Positions 12,140-23,653 of a stretch of 64,000 nucleotides of DNA are shown here, one piece after another. Source of the stretch: Adenophora triphylla var. japonica (taxonomy: Eukaryota > Streptophyta > Magnoliopsida > Asterales > Campanulaceae); contig JAFEMH010001300.1 in assembly GCA_022495995.1 (NCBI GenBank), positions 372,001-436,000 on the forward strand. The letters run 5' to 3'. The notes beneath the pieces are model-generated. The model did not search any database and was not told the DNA's origin. It saw nothing but the letters and a program-made list of their open reading frames with translations. Positions within the stretch are counted from its first letter, which is position 1; each line of letters begins with the position of its first letter. Made by a program: the position numbers and the translations under genes.

Positions 12140-13364
12140 GAGAGAGAGAGAGGGATGAGGAGTTTGCTTAGAGAGAGAGAGAGAGAGAGGAGAAAAAAAT
12201 AGGAAATTTAGTTGGGAAGATTAATTTGACAAGACTTATCCCACTATTCTAATTATCTCCTATATTTACTCTCATTTAATTACTCAACCTCCCCCTATTT
12301 TCTAGGCACAAAAAAAAATTACTTTAAATATTTACTCAACCTCCCTCTATTTTCTAGCCACACAAAAAATCAAGTACAAACCCTCACATCAAAATAAACA
12401 TTCGGCCATTATTTTTAAATTTTTTTTTTCCATTTTCAGATTTTTAATTTTTAATTTTATAAGAAGAAAAAACGAAAATAAAAATAATAAACAAAACAAA
12501 TATACCTAGTCCACATGGTTTTTGAAAAAAAAAAACAAATCCCTGAATTTTAGGACTTAGTTATTTGATTTGTTTACCAAGGATAAAATAGGTTTGTTAA
12601 AGACTTTTTCAAACTTTGTAAACTCTTAATCAGTAAAAAGACTCTCAAAGTTTTAATACTTAATTAACACAACCAAAAATAAAGAGAAAGAAAAATAATA
12701 ATATAGCACATACAAATATGTTAATGGCAATGATGGTAACACCTAGGATAACACATATGATAAAAACCCCTTGAAAAATATATTCATTTTCAAACACTTG
12801 AGGCATAACAAGCTTAGCCATTTTCAAGCACTTGAGGCATAGATAGTTATAAACTTCTTTACACTTCTTTAAACAAGGAAGCAACATAGTAACGAGCTTC
12901 ATGCCCCGAGTCTTATTTCAAGAGTAAAGATTATTGATTTATGCCTTTCAAGTAGGGTACACAGTAGTAACGAACTCCATGTCCCTAATACTAAGCATAA
13001 ATCACTTCATACATTCTCATTGGCAAGAGTACATTGTCGCCACGAACGACGTGCCCCGAGCTCAAGAGAATATTATGGTATAAGAATTGCCTCTTTGCCT
13101 ATTTATTTATCACTTAACATCATTAGTGACTTTGTCACTTTAAGCACAAAGGGAGTTTTAGCAAGTGTGTTATTCAGGGTGTTATCATACCATAACAAAA
13201 CGGTCAGCATGTGTAGCTGTGAGAACTCTCATAGCTTAGAAAACTATGGGACCCCTCACAGCACAGAGACTAAAACCAAACAAGCAAAAAATATATACTA
13301 GTATACATGTGTTACCCCAGGTGTTATCAGCACCCATGGTAACACCTTACAACAGAGGACATTT
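12140..13364. other. Noncoding spacer between pol and ORF2 of SIRE-A
   Basis: The region is AT-rich with a GA-repeat block near 12130-12190. It contains GTAACACC motif clusters at 12735-12760, 13165-13190 and 13310-13350. The last includes the inverted pair GGTGTTATC (13320) and GGTAACACC (13338). I see no gene. Confidence 0.6.
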
Positions 13365-16300
13365 TTAGAGAATACAAAGACCAAGAGATCTCTTTAGACT
13401 AGAGAATCTATCATAGCCTAAGGGTTTGGTGAAAATATTAGCAAGTTGATACTTTGTATCAATATGCTCTATATTTATTATCTTTTTATCTACCATATCT
13501 TTTAAAAAATGATGACAGATGTCAATATGTTTGGTACGGGAGTGTTGTACAGGATTTTTGGAAATATTAATAGCACTCAAGTTATCACAGTATAAGGTCA
13601 AGATATTGCTATCAAGACCATAATAATCAAGCATGTGTTCTAACCAAATTAGTTTTGAACAACAACTACCGGCTGCTACATATTCTGATTCAGCCGTGGA
13701 TAAAGCAACACAATTTTGTTTTCTACTATACCATGATACTAAATTATTTCCCAAGTAAAAACACCCCCCACTTGTACTTTTCCTATCATCCATATATCCC
13801 TCGCCCAATCCGAGTCACTAAAGCCTACTAAATTAGTATTAGTATCTTTACTATACCAAATCCCTAAATCATTAGTTTCTGATACATATTTAATGATCTT
13901 TTTTACTGAATTTAGGTGTGACAATTTAGGATTGGATTGATATCTAGCACATACACACACATTGTACATCAAATCAGGATGACTAGAAGTAAGGTAAAGG
14001 AGGCTACCTATCATGGAACGATATAGGGTTGGATCAACATCTTCTCCCACTTGATCCTTTACAACTTTGAGAGAAGTGCCCATGGGAATTTTTGAGCTTT
14101 TCGAACCTTCCAACCCAAACTTCTTCACCAGGTTCTTTACATACTTGCTTTGAGAGATAGAAATCCCTACACTTGATTGCTTAACCTTCAAGCCTAGAAA
14201 GAAATTAAGTTCCCCCATCATGCTCATTTCAAATGTTGACGTCATAGCCTCTACAAAATCATTTAAATAAATTTTTAATGTAGATCCATATACTATGTCA
14301 TCAACATTGATTTGAACCACGACAAGTTCTTTTCCATGTTTAAGAATTAATAAAGTCCTATCTTCTTCTCCTCTAGTAAAACCATTCTCTAGTAAAAAGC
14401 TAGTTAACCTACCATACCATGCACGTGGAGCTTGCTTCAACCCATAAAGAGCTTTATCAATTCTATACACATGGTCTGGTTGAAATGGATCTTCAAAGCC
14501 TTTTGGTTGTTCAACAAAATCTTCCTCATTTAGGTATCCATTTAAAAATGCTGCTTTGACGTCCATTTGAAACAATGTGATTTTAAGAAAACAAGCAATG
14601 GCCAATAAAAGTCTTATTGACTCAATTCTAGCCACGGGTGCAAAGGTTTCGTCATAGTCGACACCTTCCACTTGTGTATAACCTTGAGCCACAAGACGAG
14701 CCTTGTTCCTAACAATATTACCAAATTCATCGGGTTTATTCTTAAAAATCCATTTTGTCCCAATAACATTAGTATTTGTGGGACGGGGTACTAAAGACCA
14801 AGCATTGTTACGAAAAAATTGGTCAAGTTCGTCTTGCATTGCTTGAATCCAAAAGCTATCTTTCAAAGCTTCAATCACATTTTTAGGTTCTATAGATGAA
14901 GTAAAACAAGAGTATGTTACCTTTGAGTATGTGGTGGTCATGCACACATACCTCACCATGTCACGGTAACTAATGGGATCTTTATGTCTTGTTTGTACAC
15001 CTTCATTCACCTCCCTAATTACTTGAGTTGTAGGATGATTCCTACTGATTCTAGGTGGAGGATCTCTTATCACATTCTCGTGAACCTCAGTTTCAAGTCC
15101 TTCTTGATCTTCATTCGCTGGACTGGAATCAGGTGCTATCTGAGGTGTTATCTCATCAGTGATAACACCCTGCTCAGTTTCTGTGTTACTATCAGTGTTA
15201 GCACTCGTGGTAACACCTGTAGTAACACCTTCTGGACTGACTTCTTCTAATAGCTCCAAGGGTGTCTCTTGAACACTTTCTCCTGCAATACTTGAGTGAT
15301 CATCAAAAACAATATTCATAGATTCTTGGATGGTTTTTAACCTTAGATTAAATACCCTATATGCAAGACTATTTGAAGCATACCCAAGAAAAATGGCCTT
15401 ATCACTCTTAGAGTCCAATTTTGCCAAGTAGTCCCGATCATTGAGAATGTAATACACATAACCAAAGACATGGCAATAATGAACTTTTGGTTTCCTACCA
15501 TTCAAAATTTCGTATGGAGTCATGGTTGTGACGGGTCTTAGAAAAACTCTATTAGTCGTGTGACAAGCCGTATTTAATGCCTCTGCCCAAAATCTTTTCG
15601 AAATTCTTTTTGAAAATAACATCACACGAGTCATTTCAAGTAAAGTCCTATTTTTCCTCTCAGCTACCCCATTCTGTTGAGGTGTTTTTGGAGCTGAAAA
15701 TTCATGGTGAATTCCTTTTCTTTCACAAAAATTTGAAAAAGAAACATTCTCAAATTCCCTCCCATGATCGTACCTAATTCGAAGTGCAAGATTTTGAATT
15801 TTTCAAAAGTTTCAAATTTTTCCCTTAAAAAATAAACCCATGTAAATCTTGAAAAATCATCAACAATGACATAAGTATATTTCTTGCCTCCAAAACTTTC
15901 TATCTCAAGTGGACCCATTAAATCCATATGCAAGAGTTGAAAACAATGTGTTGTACCACTGTGTTGCTCATGGTGTTGGGCAGCACTATGGGTTTGAGAC
16001 AATCCTCACAATCAATTTTTTTGTTTAAGATCAAGACAAGGAATGCCTTAGACAGGATCTAGTTTAACTATCTTTTCTATGTTACGAAAGTGAACATGTC
16101 CCAACTTTTGATGCCACAATGTAGTGTCATCAATTTTTGCCGAATGGCATTCTTGCTTGTCTTCAACAAGATAACAATTATCATTAGATCTTGTACCTGT
16201 CATCACACAATTGTTAGTCTTATCATAAACCTCACAAGTATCTTTATTAAATTTCACCTCTAAGTTGTCATCACAAAGTTGACTAATGCTAATTAAATTA

Positions 16301-16563
16301 GCTACAAGACCATCAACATGTAAGACATTCTTTAAGGATGGAAATCTAGACATATTTAGTGTCTCTCTCCCAATGATATTACTCTTGCTCCCACCACCAT
16401 ACGTTACACTACCCCCATGAACCGTTTCATAGTTTTTTAAAAACAATTTCGTTCCAGTCATATGACGTGAACACCTACTATCAAAATACCAAGAACCTTC
16501 AATATTTGTTTTTAAAGCAGTGTAAACAACATCACTTCTCAGATTAGCTTTTGGTTTCCACAC
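13365..16563 (-). pseudogene. SIRE-A pol: protease, integrase, reverse transcriptase, RNase H, with frame breaks
   Basis: Read on the minus strand. 16563-16048 holds the aspartic protease, WYFDSRCSRHMTG, in which the catalytic Asp-Ser-Gly has become Asp-Ser-Arg (16474-16482), then the GAG-preintegrase motif LWHQKLGHVHF. 16002-15664 is the integrase core start (LLHMDLMGPLEIESFGGKKY, FTWVYFLREKF), after which the frame is lost. 15634-13739 (631 aa) has the integrase C-terminus and the reverse transcriptase ([54 protein letters not shown]). Its active site reads NVDD instead of the usual YVDD (14297-14308). RNase H begins at SDSDWA and, after a frameshift near 13800, continues to 13365 with [15 protein letters not shown] and [11 protein letters not shown]. 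The broken protease and frameshifts make it inactive as it stands. Confidence 0.9.
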
Positions 16564-16675
16564 CTTTTTGGAATTTTTACCATTCTATTTGGGTGTGTTA
16601 TCCTGTGTGCTGGGTAACAACTTGGGTAACACAGAGGGACTGGACAATTTTTTTGAAACAACATGGCATTTATTT

Positions 16676-18322
16676 TTAAAATATCCAGGTGGTGATAATA
16701 TTGACACACTTTCCCTTTGTCACATGGTTCTTTTGAAGAAGAATCTTTGTCAAAAAAACGTTCCTTAACAAACCAATTCTCATTATCATTCCTTGATATG
16801 TAGCAATAATACTTTTCAAAGATTCTTGGAAACCAATACCTGCTTTGAGAGGTGTACTCAAGTTCAAGATCTCATGCAATTTGGTAGATCCGGTGTTGAG
16901 CTTCTTCAAGGTGGTTTCGGCTAGAGTCAATTTGCCTATGACTCTTTCAAGCTCGACTTCTTTCTTGGTCGCTTGAATCTCCATGTGAGTCACATAGGCC
17001 TGAATTCCTTCATTATTCTTGGTTAAAGACTTAACCAAATTGTTCTCTTTCTTCCATTCAACGAGCAACTCCCAGAAATGAGGTCATCTTTGCTCTGTTC
17101 ATCCTCTTGTGTACTTCCTGTATCAGGGTTAGAAGAACCAACAAAACAAACAGCATTATTATCACATAATTCATCATACCTGTCGGGTGTGATTACAGAT
17201 GTTATCTCAGACTGGATAACACCTTGGGTAACACTGTCACCGTCCGTGTCACTTACTGTGACAAACATGGTTGTTTGATCAGATTCTTCCTCCTGAGATG
17301 GTCCTTCATCCTCATCATCACTGAGAGAAACCCATAGGTTATTTCATCTCTTCCTTAGAGTATTTGCATACTCATTGGAATAGTGACCCCAACCCGAGCA
17401 TGCATGACATTGAATGGATTCAATGTGTTTCAGATCAGACCTTAACTGATCTGAAGATGCTCTTCTTGGGTTAGACTTTGGGTTAGATGGGAAGGTCCTT
17501 TTTGGCATCGAATCATACACTTTGGCTTGCTTCTCCTTTGCTTTCACCTGCATTTTTTCATTGTTATACTTTCTAACCATAGAATTGTATTTTCTAGCAA
17601 GTAAAGCAACACTAGCATTCTCATCAATTTCTTCAAAAACCTCATATTCATTTTCTTCCAAAGAACTCGAGGTTTGAGTTTTCAAAACAACATTTTTCCC
17701 TTAGATGCTTCACTTTGATCTAGGAGATTCAACTCAAAGTTTTTCAAAATACTCATTAAAGAATTGATATCCATAGTTGAAAGATTGTGAGCCTCTCCAA
17801 TAGATGAAACTTTCATATTAAAACGCTCATGTTAGGTTCTAATTGCTTTTGAGACAAGTTGTTTGTTGGTAAATGGTTTATCCAACAATTGACACTCATT
17901 AGCAATATCAAATAATTTTTCAAAATAAGAAGGAATAGTTTCATTTTCACCCATCCTTAATCTTTCAAATCTGCTAGTGAGACCCCTAAGCTTAGTTTCA
18001 CACACACTGCCATCACCTTCACAAAAATGTTGTAAAATGTCCCATGCTTCCTTTGCAGTGGAACTATTTGAATAAGTTTGAAAATATGCATATAAAACCT
18101 CTAAAAAATGGCATTAAATGCCTTTTCATTGAAATTAGCTTGGTTGATCTCTTCCATGTTCCATTCTGATTCAAGTTTGACTTGTACATCACCATCCTCA
18201 TCAGCAGGTAACATTGGTAAGGAGTAACCATTTGTTATAGATCGCCATGCTCGAAGATCAATTGATTTGATATGCGAGCGTAGACGGATCTTCCAATAAC
18301 AATAATTCGAGCTATCTAACAC
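16676..18322 (-). pseudogene. SIRE-A gag, broken into several frames
   Basis: The gag N-terminus is at 18322-18101 (LDSSNYCYWKIRLRSHIKSI, the UBN2/DUF4219 type of Copia gag). The frame is then broken across 18100-17690. 17685-17344 carries a zinc-knuckle remnant CHACSGWGHYSNEY in which the last Cys is Tyr. 17268-17023 is an acidic linker rich in the GTAACACC motif, and 17068-16676 is a Lys/Glu-rich coiled-coil-like segment. The order fits SIRE gag. Packaging of RNA into particles is the family role; this copy is defective. Confidence 0.8.
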
Positions 18323-18400
18323 ACAGGAAGACGCTTATGGTTAGGATTAGCCAGATCATAAGCCATGCCACCTAGACCAAGCACTTAGTATCGTCAAGTG

Positions 18401-18417
18401 ACCCACTTTGATACCAA
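18401..18417 (-). promoter_or_regulatory. Primer-binding site of SIRE-A (initiator Met tRNA)
   Basis: On the minus strand TTGGTATCAAAGTGGGT follows the 5' LTR after one base. It resembles the Copia TGGTATCAGAGC site complementary to the 3' end of initiator tRNA-Met, with a G-to-A change. Confidence 0.85.
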
Positions 18418-18418
18418 T

Positions 18419-19401
18419 TGAAATTGTCACGACCTCATTGGAAAGAGATGTTACCGTAGATGTTACCCAACACCTTGGATAACACACTGACGGACAGCAT
18501 ACACAACACAAAATTAAATAGTTTGTAAAATCTTTGTGCATCGGAAATAAATAACACAAGATATAATTTTCTCAAGTTATATAAATATATAACTTGAGTG
18601 TGCCTAGATGGCGAAGACTTTATAATCAATATAGAAAAGTTACAAAGCCGAAAGTTCCCTATATCTAAAATAATGATAATGCTCTATGGAACTAATGAGA
18701 CAAAGTTTGAATCCTATCCTTAGCCAACACTTACTTAAACACATATGTTTAAGTTAGAATTACAAGGGAGGAAGGATTATAAGAACCAAAGAAACTTTGT
18801 CTCTCTTGTGCTAAGGTGTGTGTTGTGTGTGTTTGATATTTGGTACATCTTCAAATGAATCACACCTAGCCTATTTATAGCCTTCAATTGCCTTGGAGGC
18901 TACTCCAAAATAACAGCCTTGGACCTTCAAATCGTGTGAGAGGAGAGGAGATATTTCTTGGCTTGATTTCCTCTTCATGCGCCAACTTCTCCTCCTTTGT
19001 AGCAACCGAAAATTGATGCCCAATTAGTCCTTGCTTTATCTCCTTGTACTCTCTTGCTTTCTTGGCCTTGTACTTCTTTAATAATCAGCAACAACCTCAA
19101 GACTTGGTCTTCCCACGTTTTTGCTTCTTCATCAACAAATGTGAGCCAAGTAAAAGTTACACATAAATCTCCTATTTATGTGGAACTTATCTTCAACCTT
19201 ATTCTATGTCTTTAGCTATTAATCCAACCATGTATTAACCTGAAATATGGACAAACAAACACATATATCTTTCAAATAATATTAGACATTAGGATATAAA
19301 ATAATATGGAAAGAATTATTAAATTAACAATCATTCCAGTTCGGGTAACACCCAACTGCCAGTGACAGCACATGTGGTAATACCCACCGTCTGCACTAAC
19401 A
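18419..19401 (-). repeat. 5' LTR of SIRE-A
   Basis: This is the partner of 8772-9754, equal in length (983 bp). It ends at 19401 directly before the GATAT duplication. Confidence 0.93.
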
Positions 19402-19843
19402 GATATCTATGTTGATTCTGCTGGTAACTGCTTATGAAACTTCTATGAGGGTAGGATTTTAGTTGTTGCGCATGTTAGCCCTTTTATAGCTTTGGAGATG
19501 CCCTTAGTTTACTGCATTGTGCTTTTCACCCAATATGCTCCAATTTATAGAGGATCCCTTTTTTGTTTTAGTCTGAATTCTATTGGTGATAAATTTTTTA
19601 ATCAGCTTTGGTTTTGTTTAAATGATGGCATTTTGTTTGAGACACTTTGAAGGGCCATGACTAATCAATAGGAAGAGAACGTAGTAAAATTTATGGACGA
19701 TAATGGTAGACATTTTGAATTGGGTTTTGGGGTTGATCGTTGCTTGACTATTGAGAGTTGATATAATTACTAAATTTGAGAGTGAAATTTGAGAGTGAAA
19801 TTGGGTATTTTTTTCAATGTTTTAATCCATCTCTAATGTACTG
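19402..19843. other. Noncoding flank between SIRE-A and the cyclase remnant
   Basis: The sequence is AT-rich and non-repetitive, with no recognisable exon. It is the right flank of the SIRE-A insertion site, so it once joined directly to the phosphoglycerate mutase intron ending at 8771. Confidence 0.5.
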
Positions 19844-20268
19844 CTGGCTCCCATGCTGCAAGCCCACTATTTTTGCTCTACAGTTTGTTGTCAATATCGT
19901 AATTCAATGGTCGCATTGATTTTGCGAGTCAACAGTGCTTGAATTGCCAAACCCGTATCCCATAGTTGACTTCCAAAGCTTTGCATTTTCATTCCGTCCT
20001 CAGCAACCCATAAGTAATCCGAGATCCTAGCAAGATGCTTCTTGAAAGAATCTCCCTTCGGATCCTCAACCCAACAAGCTAGCATACATAGAACCTATAC
20101 AGAGATAAGTTTCACAAAAACATCAGTTCTTTTCTTTCTTACTGAGTGAACTGGGTGCGTGTGTGTGTGTAGTAATGACATTACCTTTTCAACGCTTCCA
20201 ATGGAGATATAATGGCTATTTTCATCCTCATAATGTATATGCTTCATAGTAGTCTTGAGGGCTTTCTC
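19844..20268 (-). pseudogene. Oxidosqualene cyclase copy 1, 3' part (beta-amyrin-synthase-like)
   Basis: This is the downstream half of copy 1; its upstream half is at 39969-40240 across a hAT insertion. 20185-20268 completes the exon interrupted there ([20 protein letters not shown]). After an intron, 20094 to about 19931 encodes [18 protein letters not shown] and [18 protein letters not shown]. The sequence then jumps to intron and exon sequence homologous to 42903-43005 of copy 2 (19844-19920, SKN-GLAAWEPA). A deletion has therefore removed the region that in copy 2 holds the catalytic DCTAE motif. Oxidosqualene cyclases cyclise 2,3-oxidosqualene into sterol or triterpene skeletons at the ER membrane. 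Copy 1 cannot be active: it lacks DCTAE, is split by ~19.7 kb of transposons and has no other 3' exons nearby. Confidence 0.88.
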
Positions 20269-20504
20269 TAGGCCTGTCAACAATTTTTACCCATTACCCA
20301 AGAACCCGCTCAAACCAACTCGCTAATTACCCGACCCGACTCATTAACCATTTCGGGTTGAAACGAGTTACCCGCTTTAACCCGCTAAATTTAGCGGGTT
20401 AAAGCGGGTCAACTCGTCAACCCGTCTCAACCCGCTGTAACAAGCATTTAAATATTTGCAATATTTGTTTACGTCATGGTGGATGGCCTTGCTGATCAAA
20501 CATC

Positions 20505-20575
20505 CCCCTTGCCACCCCCACCACCACCACCACCCCCCACCCCCCACCCCCCCCACACACACACACCCCCCCGGT
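20505..20575. repeat. C-rich low-complexity tract
   Basis: A CCACC/CCCCCAC-rich run on the plus strand inside the hAT element, related to the tract at 22810-23075 and at 39595-39720. Confidence 0.8.
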
Positions 20576-20692
20576 CAACAAATATAAATATGGCCTTTTT
20601 AGCGCTCAGTTTGATCCTTTTGCGAATCACGTACACAAATTGACCAAGATGGAACAAGGTACCTGCACTTACTGATTTAAGTAAACAAACAG

Positions 20693-21202
20693 TGATGTAG
20701 GAGACGAAACAGCCCAGGCGGGTGCCCCAATCTCTACCAAGCGGCCGCCTCACAAGGTTGCAATGGAGGAAGTTTCTTCTGGGAAGGAGGCGAGCGCCTC
20801 AGTTGGCCCAAGCGGGCGCCTCAAGGAAGGACGAGCACGTCCAAGGCCACTAGAAGACAGGCGGCCGCATGGCCATTCTCCAGGCGGGCGCCTCATGCTC
20901 TGACGGGGAAACTGCTGATGTTCTTGTTGCGTCTTTGTTATTGCTGCTATTTTAGATATTTAAAAAGGGTATTTTAGTCTTTAGTTTTCTATTTCATTTT
21001 AGGGTTTGTGTTAGGGTTTTGAGAGAGTATTTAAACATCTTTTAGGGTTTTGTTAAAGTTAGCTTTTGATTAATTGAATTTCAAAGAGTTTTCTCTCTTT
21101 TCTGGTGGATTCTAGTTCTCTGTGATTGAGGATTCTTCGCTTGAAGAGTTCTTGTGATTAGTGTGTTAATCACGAAATTTATCGTGCTTCCGTGCTGCGT
21201 CA
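20693..21202 (+). repeat. 5' LTR of the 2.1-kb element
   Basis: It contains six GC-rich sites of the form (A)GGCG-NN-CGCC or GCGGCCGC between about 20716 and 20895. Its partner is 22258-22768. Confidence 0.9.
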
Positions 21203-21248
21203 GTTGGTATCAGAGCAGGCTTAACCTGTCTTTCATCACTGATTCGTT

Positions 21249-22252
21249 ATGGGAGATCAGGCAACAAAGGTTGATATCGGTGGTGTAACTACCGCTATCA
21301 CTTCCTTGGCGACGCAGATTGCAGCGTTGATTGCCGCTCAACAAGGTCAAAACGCTAATCAAAGTTGTCATGGTGAGAGAGACAGGGTTGATCCAAGGCG
21401 GTGTCCTCAAGGGACAGAAAATCGGGATGATGGGGTATATTCCAGTTCCAGATCTGTTGACGAGGTTATTCACGAAATAGATCTTTGATTGGATCGTGCT
21501 CGACAATAGGAACAATATTTTCTGGTGTTAGAGGACGAAGAACTCGACGAAGCGGACAAGCATGATCGACATGTGCAGAAATATAAATCACTCAGAGATC
21601 TGGAGTGCTTAGGCAGCGACATAGGATGGAAGCCAAATTTTATGCTGACAAAGTCGATCACGACACTGCCAAGATTCAGAAACTGGAAGCGCGTAGAACT
21701 GCAGTCCATAAACGTGCTGAAGAAGAACGTCGGGGCCAGTTCGAGGTCTTGTTGCAGAATAACAAAAATTGTGCTCAAGAAGAACGTCGCGGGGAAAGCC
21801 TCCACCGCGTCGAGCCGGTTGAAAGGAAAGGATCAGATTCAAACGAAGGAGATTTAGTTGCAGTTAAGTCCGCGAACCAGGATCTACAAATATTGACTGA
21901 AAGTTTCAAAGGAGAGAAGATTAGTAATAATTCTCTGTCTGTGGTTGAAGATTCAGCTTCAGAAGAAACAATTTTAGAGTCTGGGTTGATTGCTTCAAAG
22001 ATTTCGGCAGAGCATGGTACAATTCTGATTAAACACTATTACATGTTTTTTATACCACTTTCTCTGTTACACATGGGATCTTGGGTTCTCACTCGCAAGA
22101 GTATGGATGAAAGGTTGATTAATTATATGAAAACAAAATTTTTACATCAAATTGTGCTTAAGGAGCGGATCTACTCGAAATATTTGTTCAAGTGGGAGGG
22201 AATTTTCCAAACATATGAGATGAACTCGGGGACGAGTTCTTTTGAAGAGTAG
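21249..22252 (+). pseudogene. Internal frames of the 2.1-kb element, gag/pol remnants
   Basis: The first frame (21249-21488, MGDQATKVDIGGVTTAIT) stops early. The next open frames shift to 21525-21857 and 21605-22252. The last has a Glu/Lys/Arg-rich coiled-coil-like start (HKRAEEERRGQF) and a tail resembling the gypsy polyprotein C-terminus. No protease, reverse transcriptase or integrase motif is present. The 5' part may be a gag start; this is a guess from position. Confidence 0.45.
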
Positions 22253-22257
22253 TTGAC

Positions 22258-22768
22258 TGATGTAGGAGACGAAACAGCCCAGGCGGGCGCCCCAATCTCT
22301 ACCAAGCGGCCGCCTCACAAGGTTGCAACGGAGGAAGTTTCTTCTGGGAAGGAGGCGAGCGCCTCAGCTGGCCCAAGCGGGCGCCTCAAGGAAGGACGAG
22401 CACGACCAAGGCCACTGGAAGCCAGGCGGCCGCATGGCCATTCTCCAGGCGGGCACCTCATGCTCTGACGGGGAAACAGCTGATGTTCTTGTTGCGTCTT
22501 TGTTATTGCTGCTATTTTAGATATTTAAAAAGGGTATTTTAGTCTTTAGTTTTCTATTTTGTTTTAGGGTTTGTGTTAGGGTTTTGAGAGAGTATTTAAA
22601 CATCTTTAAGGGTTTTGTTAAAGTTAGCTTTTGATTAATTGAATTTCAAAGAGTTTTCTCTCTTTTCGGGTGGATTCCAGTTCTTTGTGATTGAGGATTC
22701 TTCTCTTGAAGAGTTCTTGTGATTAGTGCGCTAATCACGAAATTTATCGTGCTTCCGTGCTGCGTCAA
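22258..22768 (+). repeat. 3' LTR of the 2.1-kb element
   Basis: Near-identical to 20693-21202 apart from scattered substitutions, with the same set of GC-rich motifs. Confidence 0.9.
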
Positions 22769-22799
22769 ACAGAAACTTGCAACACAATACAATCAATGA

Positions 22800-23078
22800 G
22801 CTGACAAAACTTACGTTTGCAGTCCCCCGCCCCACCCCCTCCTCCTCCTCCCTGATCAGGTCAAAAAAAATTTAAACATTTTAAATTTATTTTTAACCAC
22901 CCTCACCCACCCCTATCCCCCACCCCCGTCGGGTCAAAAAAATTTAAACATTTTAAAATTTATTTTTTAACCACCCCCACCCACCCCTACCCCCCCCCTG
23001 TCGGGTAAAAAAAAATTTAAACATTTTAAATTTATTTTTAACCACCTCCACCCCCACATCCCCCACCCACCCCCGCAC
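22800..23078. repeat. Low-complexity repeat: C-rich blocks alternating with AAATTTAAACATTTTAAA
   Basis: About three copies of a ~75-bp unit consist of a CCACCCCCACCC-type block, GTCGGGT, A-run and AAATTTAAACATTTTAAAT. It belongs to the interior of the hAT element that hosts the nest. Confidence 0.75.
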
Positions 23079-23563
23079 TGTTGGGTTTGGATCCTAAACT
23101 GCAAGGAAGAAAAACGTTGGAGGAGCTTCTGCAAAGGAGAGCGGCCGCGCTCGTGGTGGAGAGCGACCGTGCTGGTGAACATTATTGGGTGTTGAATTCT
23201 CGGCCAATGAGGGCGGCCGCGCTGCTAGGATGCGCGACTGCGCTGGCGTCGGGGAGGAGGATTCGTGGTCTGATTTTGTTTCCTATTTCGATGAGATCTC
23301 TTCTTAAACTGAGTTAGGGCTTCCTTGTATAACTATATAAGCATAATTTCGGCCTAGAACATATTGTAGTTGTGTAGCAACATATTAGAAGGTGTCTAAT
23401 AACATATTTACTTGGCAATTGCCCCCTGACGTAGTTCATGTGTTGAATGAACCGGGTAAACAACTCTTGTGTTCTTGTGTGTGTGATTATTTCTTTCTTG
23501 TGCTTGTGGGTGTGTTGATTTCTTTGTCTAGATTGCAACGGGGATACCACCAAATTCACAACA
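23079..23563 (+). repeat. 5' LTR of the gag-only Copia element
   Basis: It begins TGTTGGGTTTGGATCC and ends AAATTCACAACA. It contains GCGGCCGCGCT (twice), GCGACCGTGCT and GCGCGACTGCGCT between 23140 and 23250. Confidence 0.93.
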
Positions 23564-23653
23564 ACTGATATCAGATCTTTGGTTCGGAGGATTCAAAGTT
23601 TCATTAGTTGATTTTTTGAATCGCGTTCTTGGGGATTTTGGTGAAGCAATCAG

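Larger units (their letters stand above)
8772..19401 (-). mobile_element. SIRE-A: full-length SIRE/Maximus-type Copia retrotransposon (minus strand)
   Basis: The element is 10.6 kb with two 983-bp LTRs, 5'-TG...CA-3' ends and a perfect 5-bp target duplication GATAT (8767-8771 and 19402-19406). On the minus strand the order is LTR, iMet primer-binding site, gag, protease, integrase, reverse transcriptase, RNase H, an extra downstream gene (ORF2), purine tract, LTR. The LTR size, gag type and extra ORF after pol place it in the SIRE/Maximus lineage. The coding frames carry several frameshifts and stops, so it is probably not autonomous now. Comparing the first ~130 bp of the two LTRs by eye gives about seven substitutions, so it is not a very recent insertion. 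The motif GTAACACC/GATAACACC recurs throughout. Confidence 0.93.
20693..22768 (+). mobile_element. 2.1-kb non-autonomous LTR retrotransposon
   Basis: LTRs 20693-21202 (510 bp) and 22258-22768 (511 bp) begin TGATGTAGGAGACG and end GTGCTGCGTCA, with a perfect duplication AACAG (20688-20692 and 22769-22773). A primer-binding site TTGGTATCAGAGC follows the 5' LTR at 21204. The ~1-kb interior has broken frames: 21249-21488 starts MGDQATKVDIGG, and 21605-22252 is Lys/Glu-rich and ends MNSGTSSFEE just before the 3' LTR. That last part resembles the 3' end of Ty3/gypsy pol polyproteins, so it is probably a deleted derivative of a gypsy element. The LTRs hold repeated GC-rich motifs such as GGCGGGCGCC and GCGGCCGCC. 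Confidence 0.9.

Noticed and set aside
23079..23563. Solo LTR
   Set aside because: A matching second LTR (25209-25640 plus 39541-39593) of exactly the same length and a shared CGCAC duplication show it belongs to a complete element.
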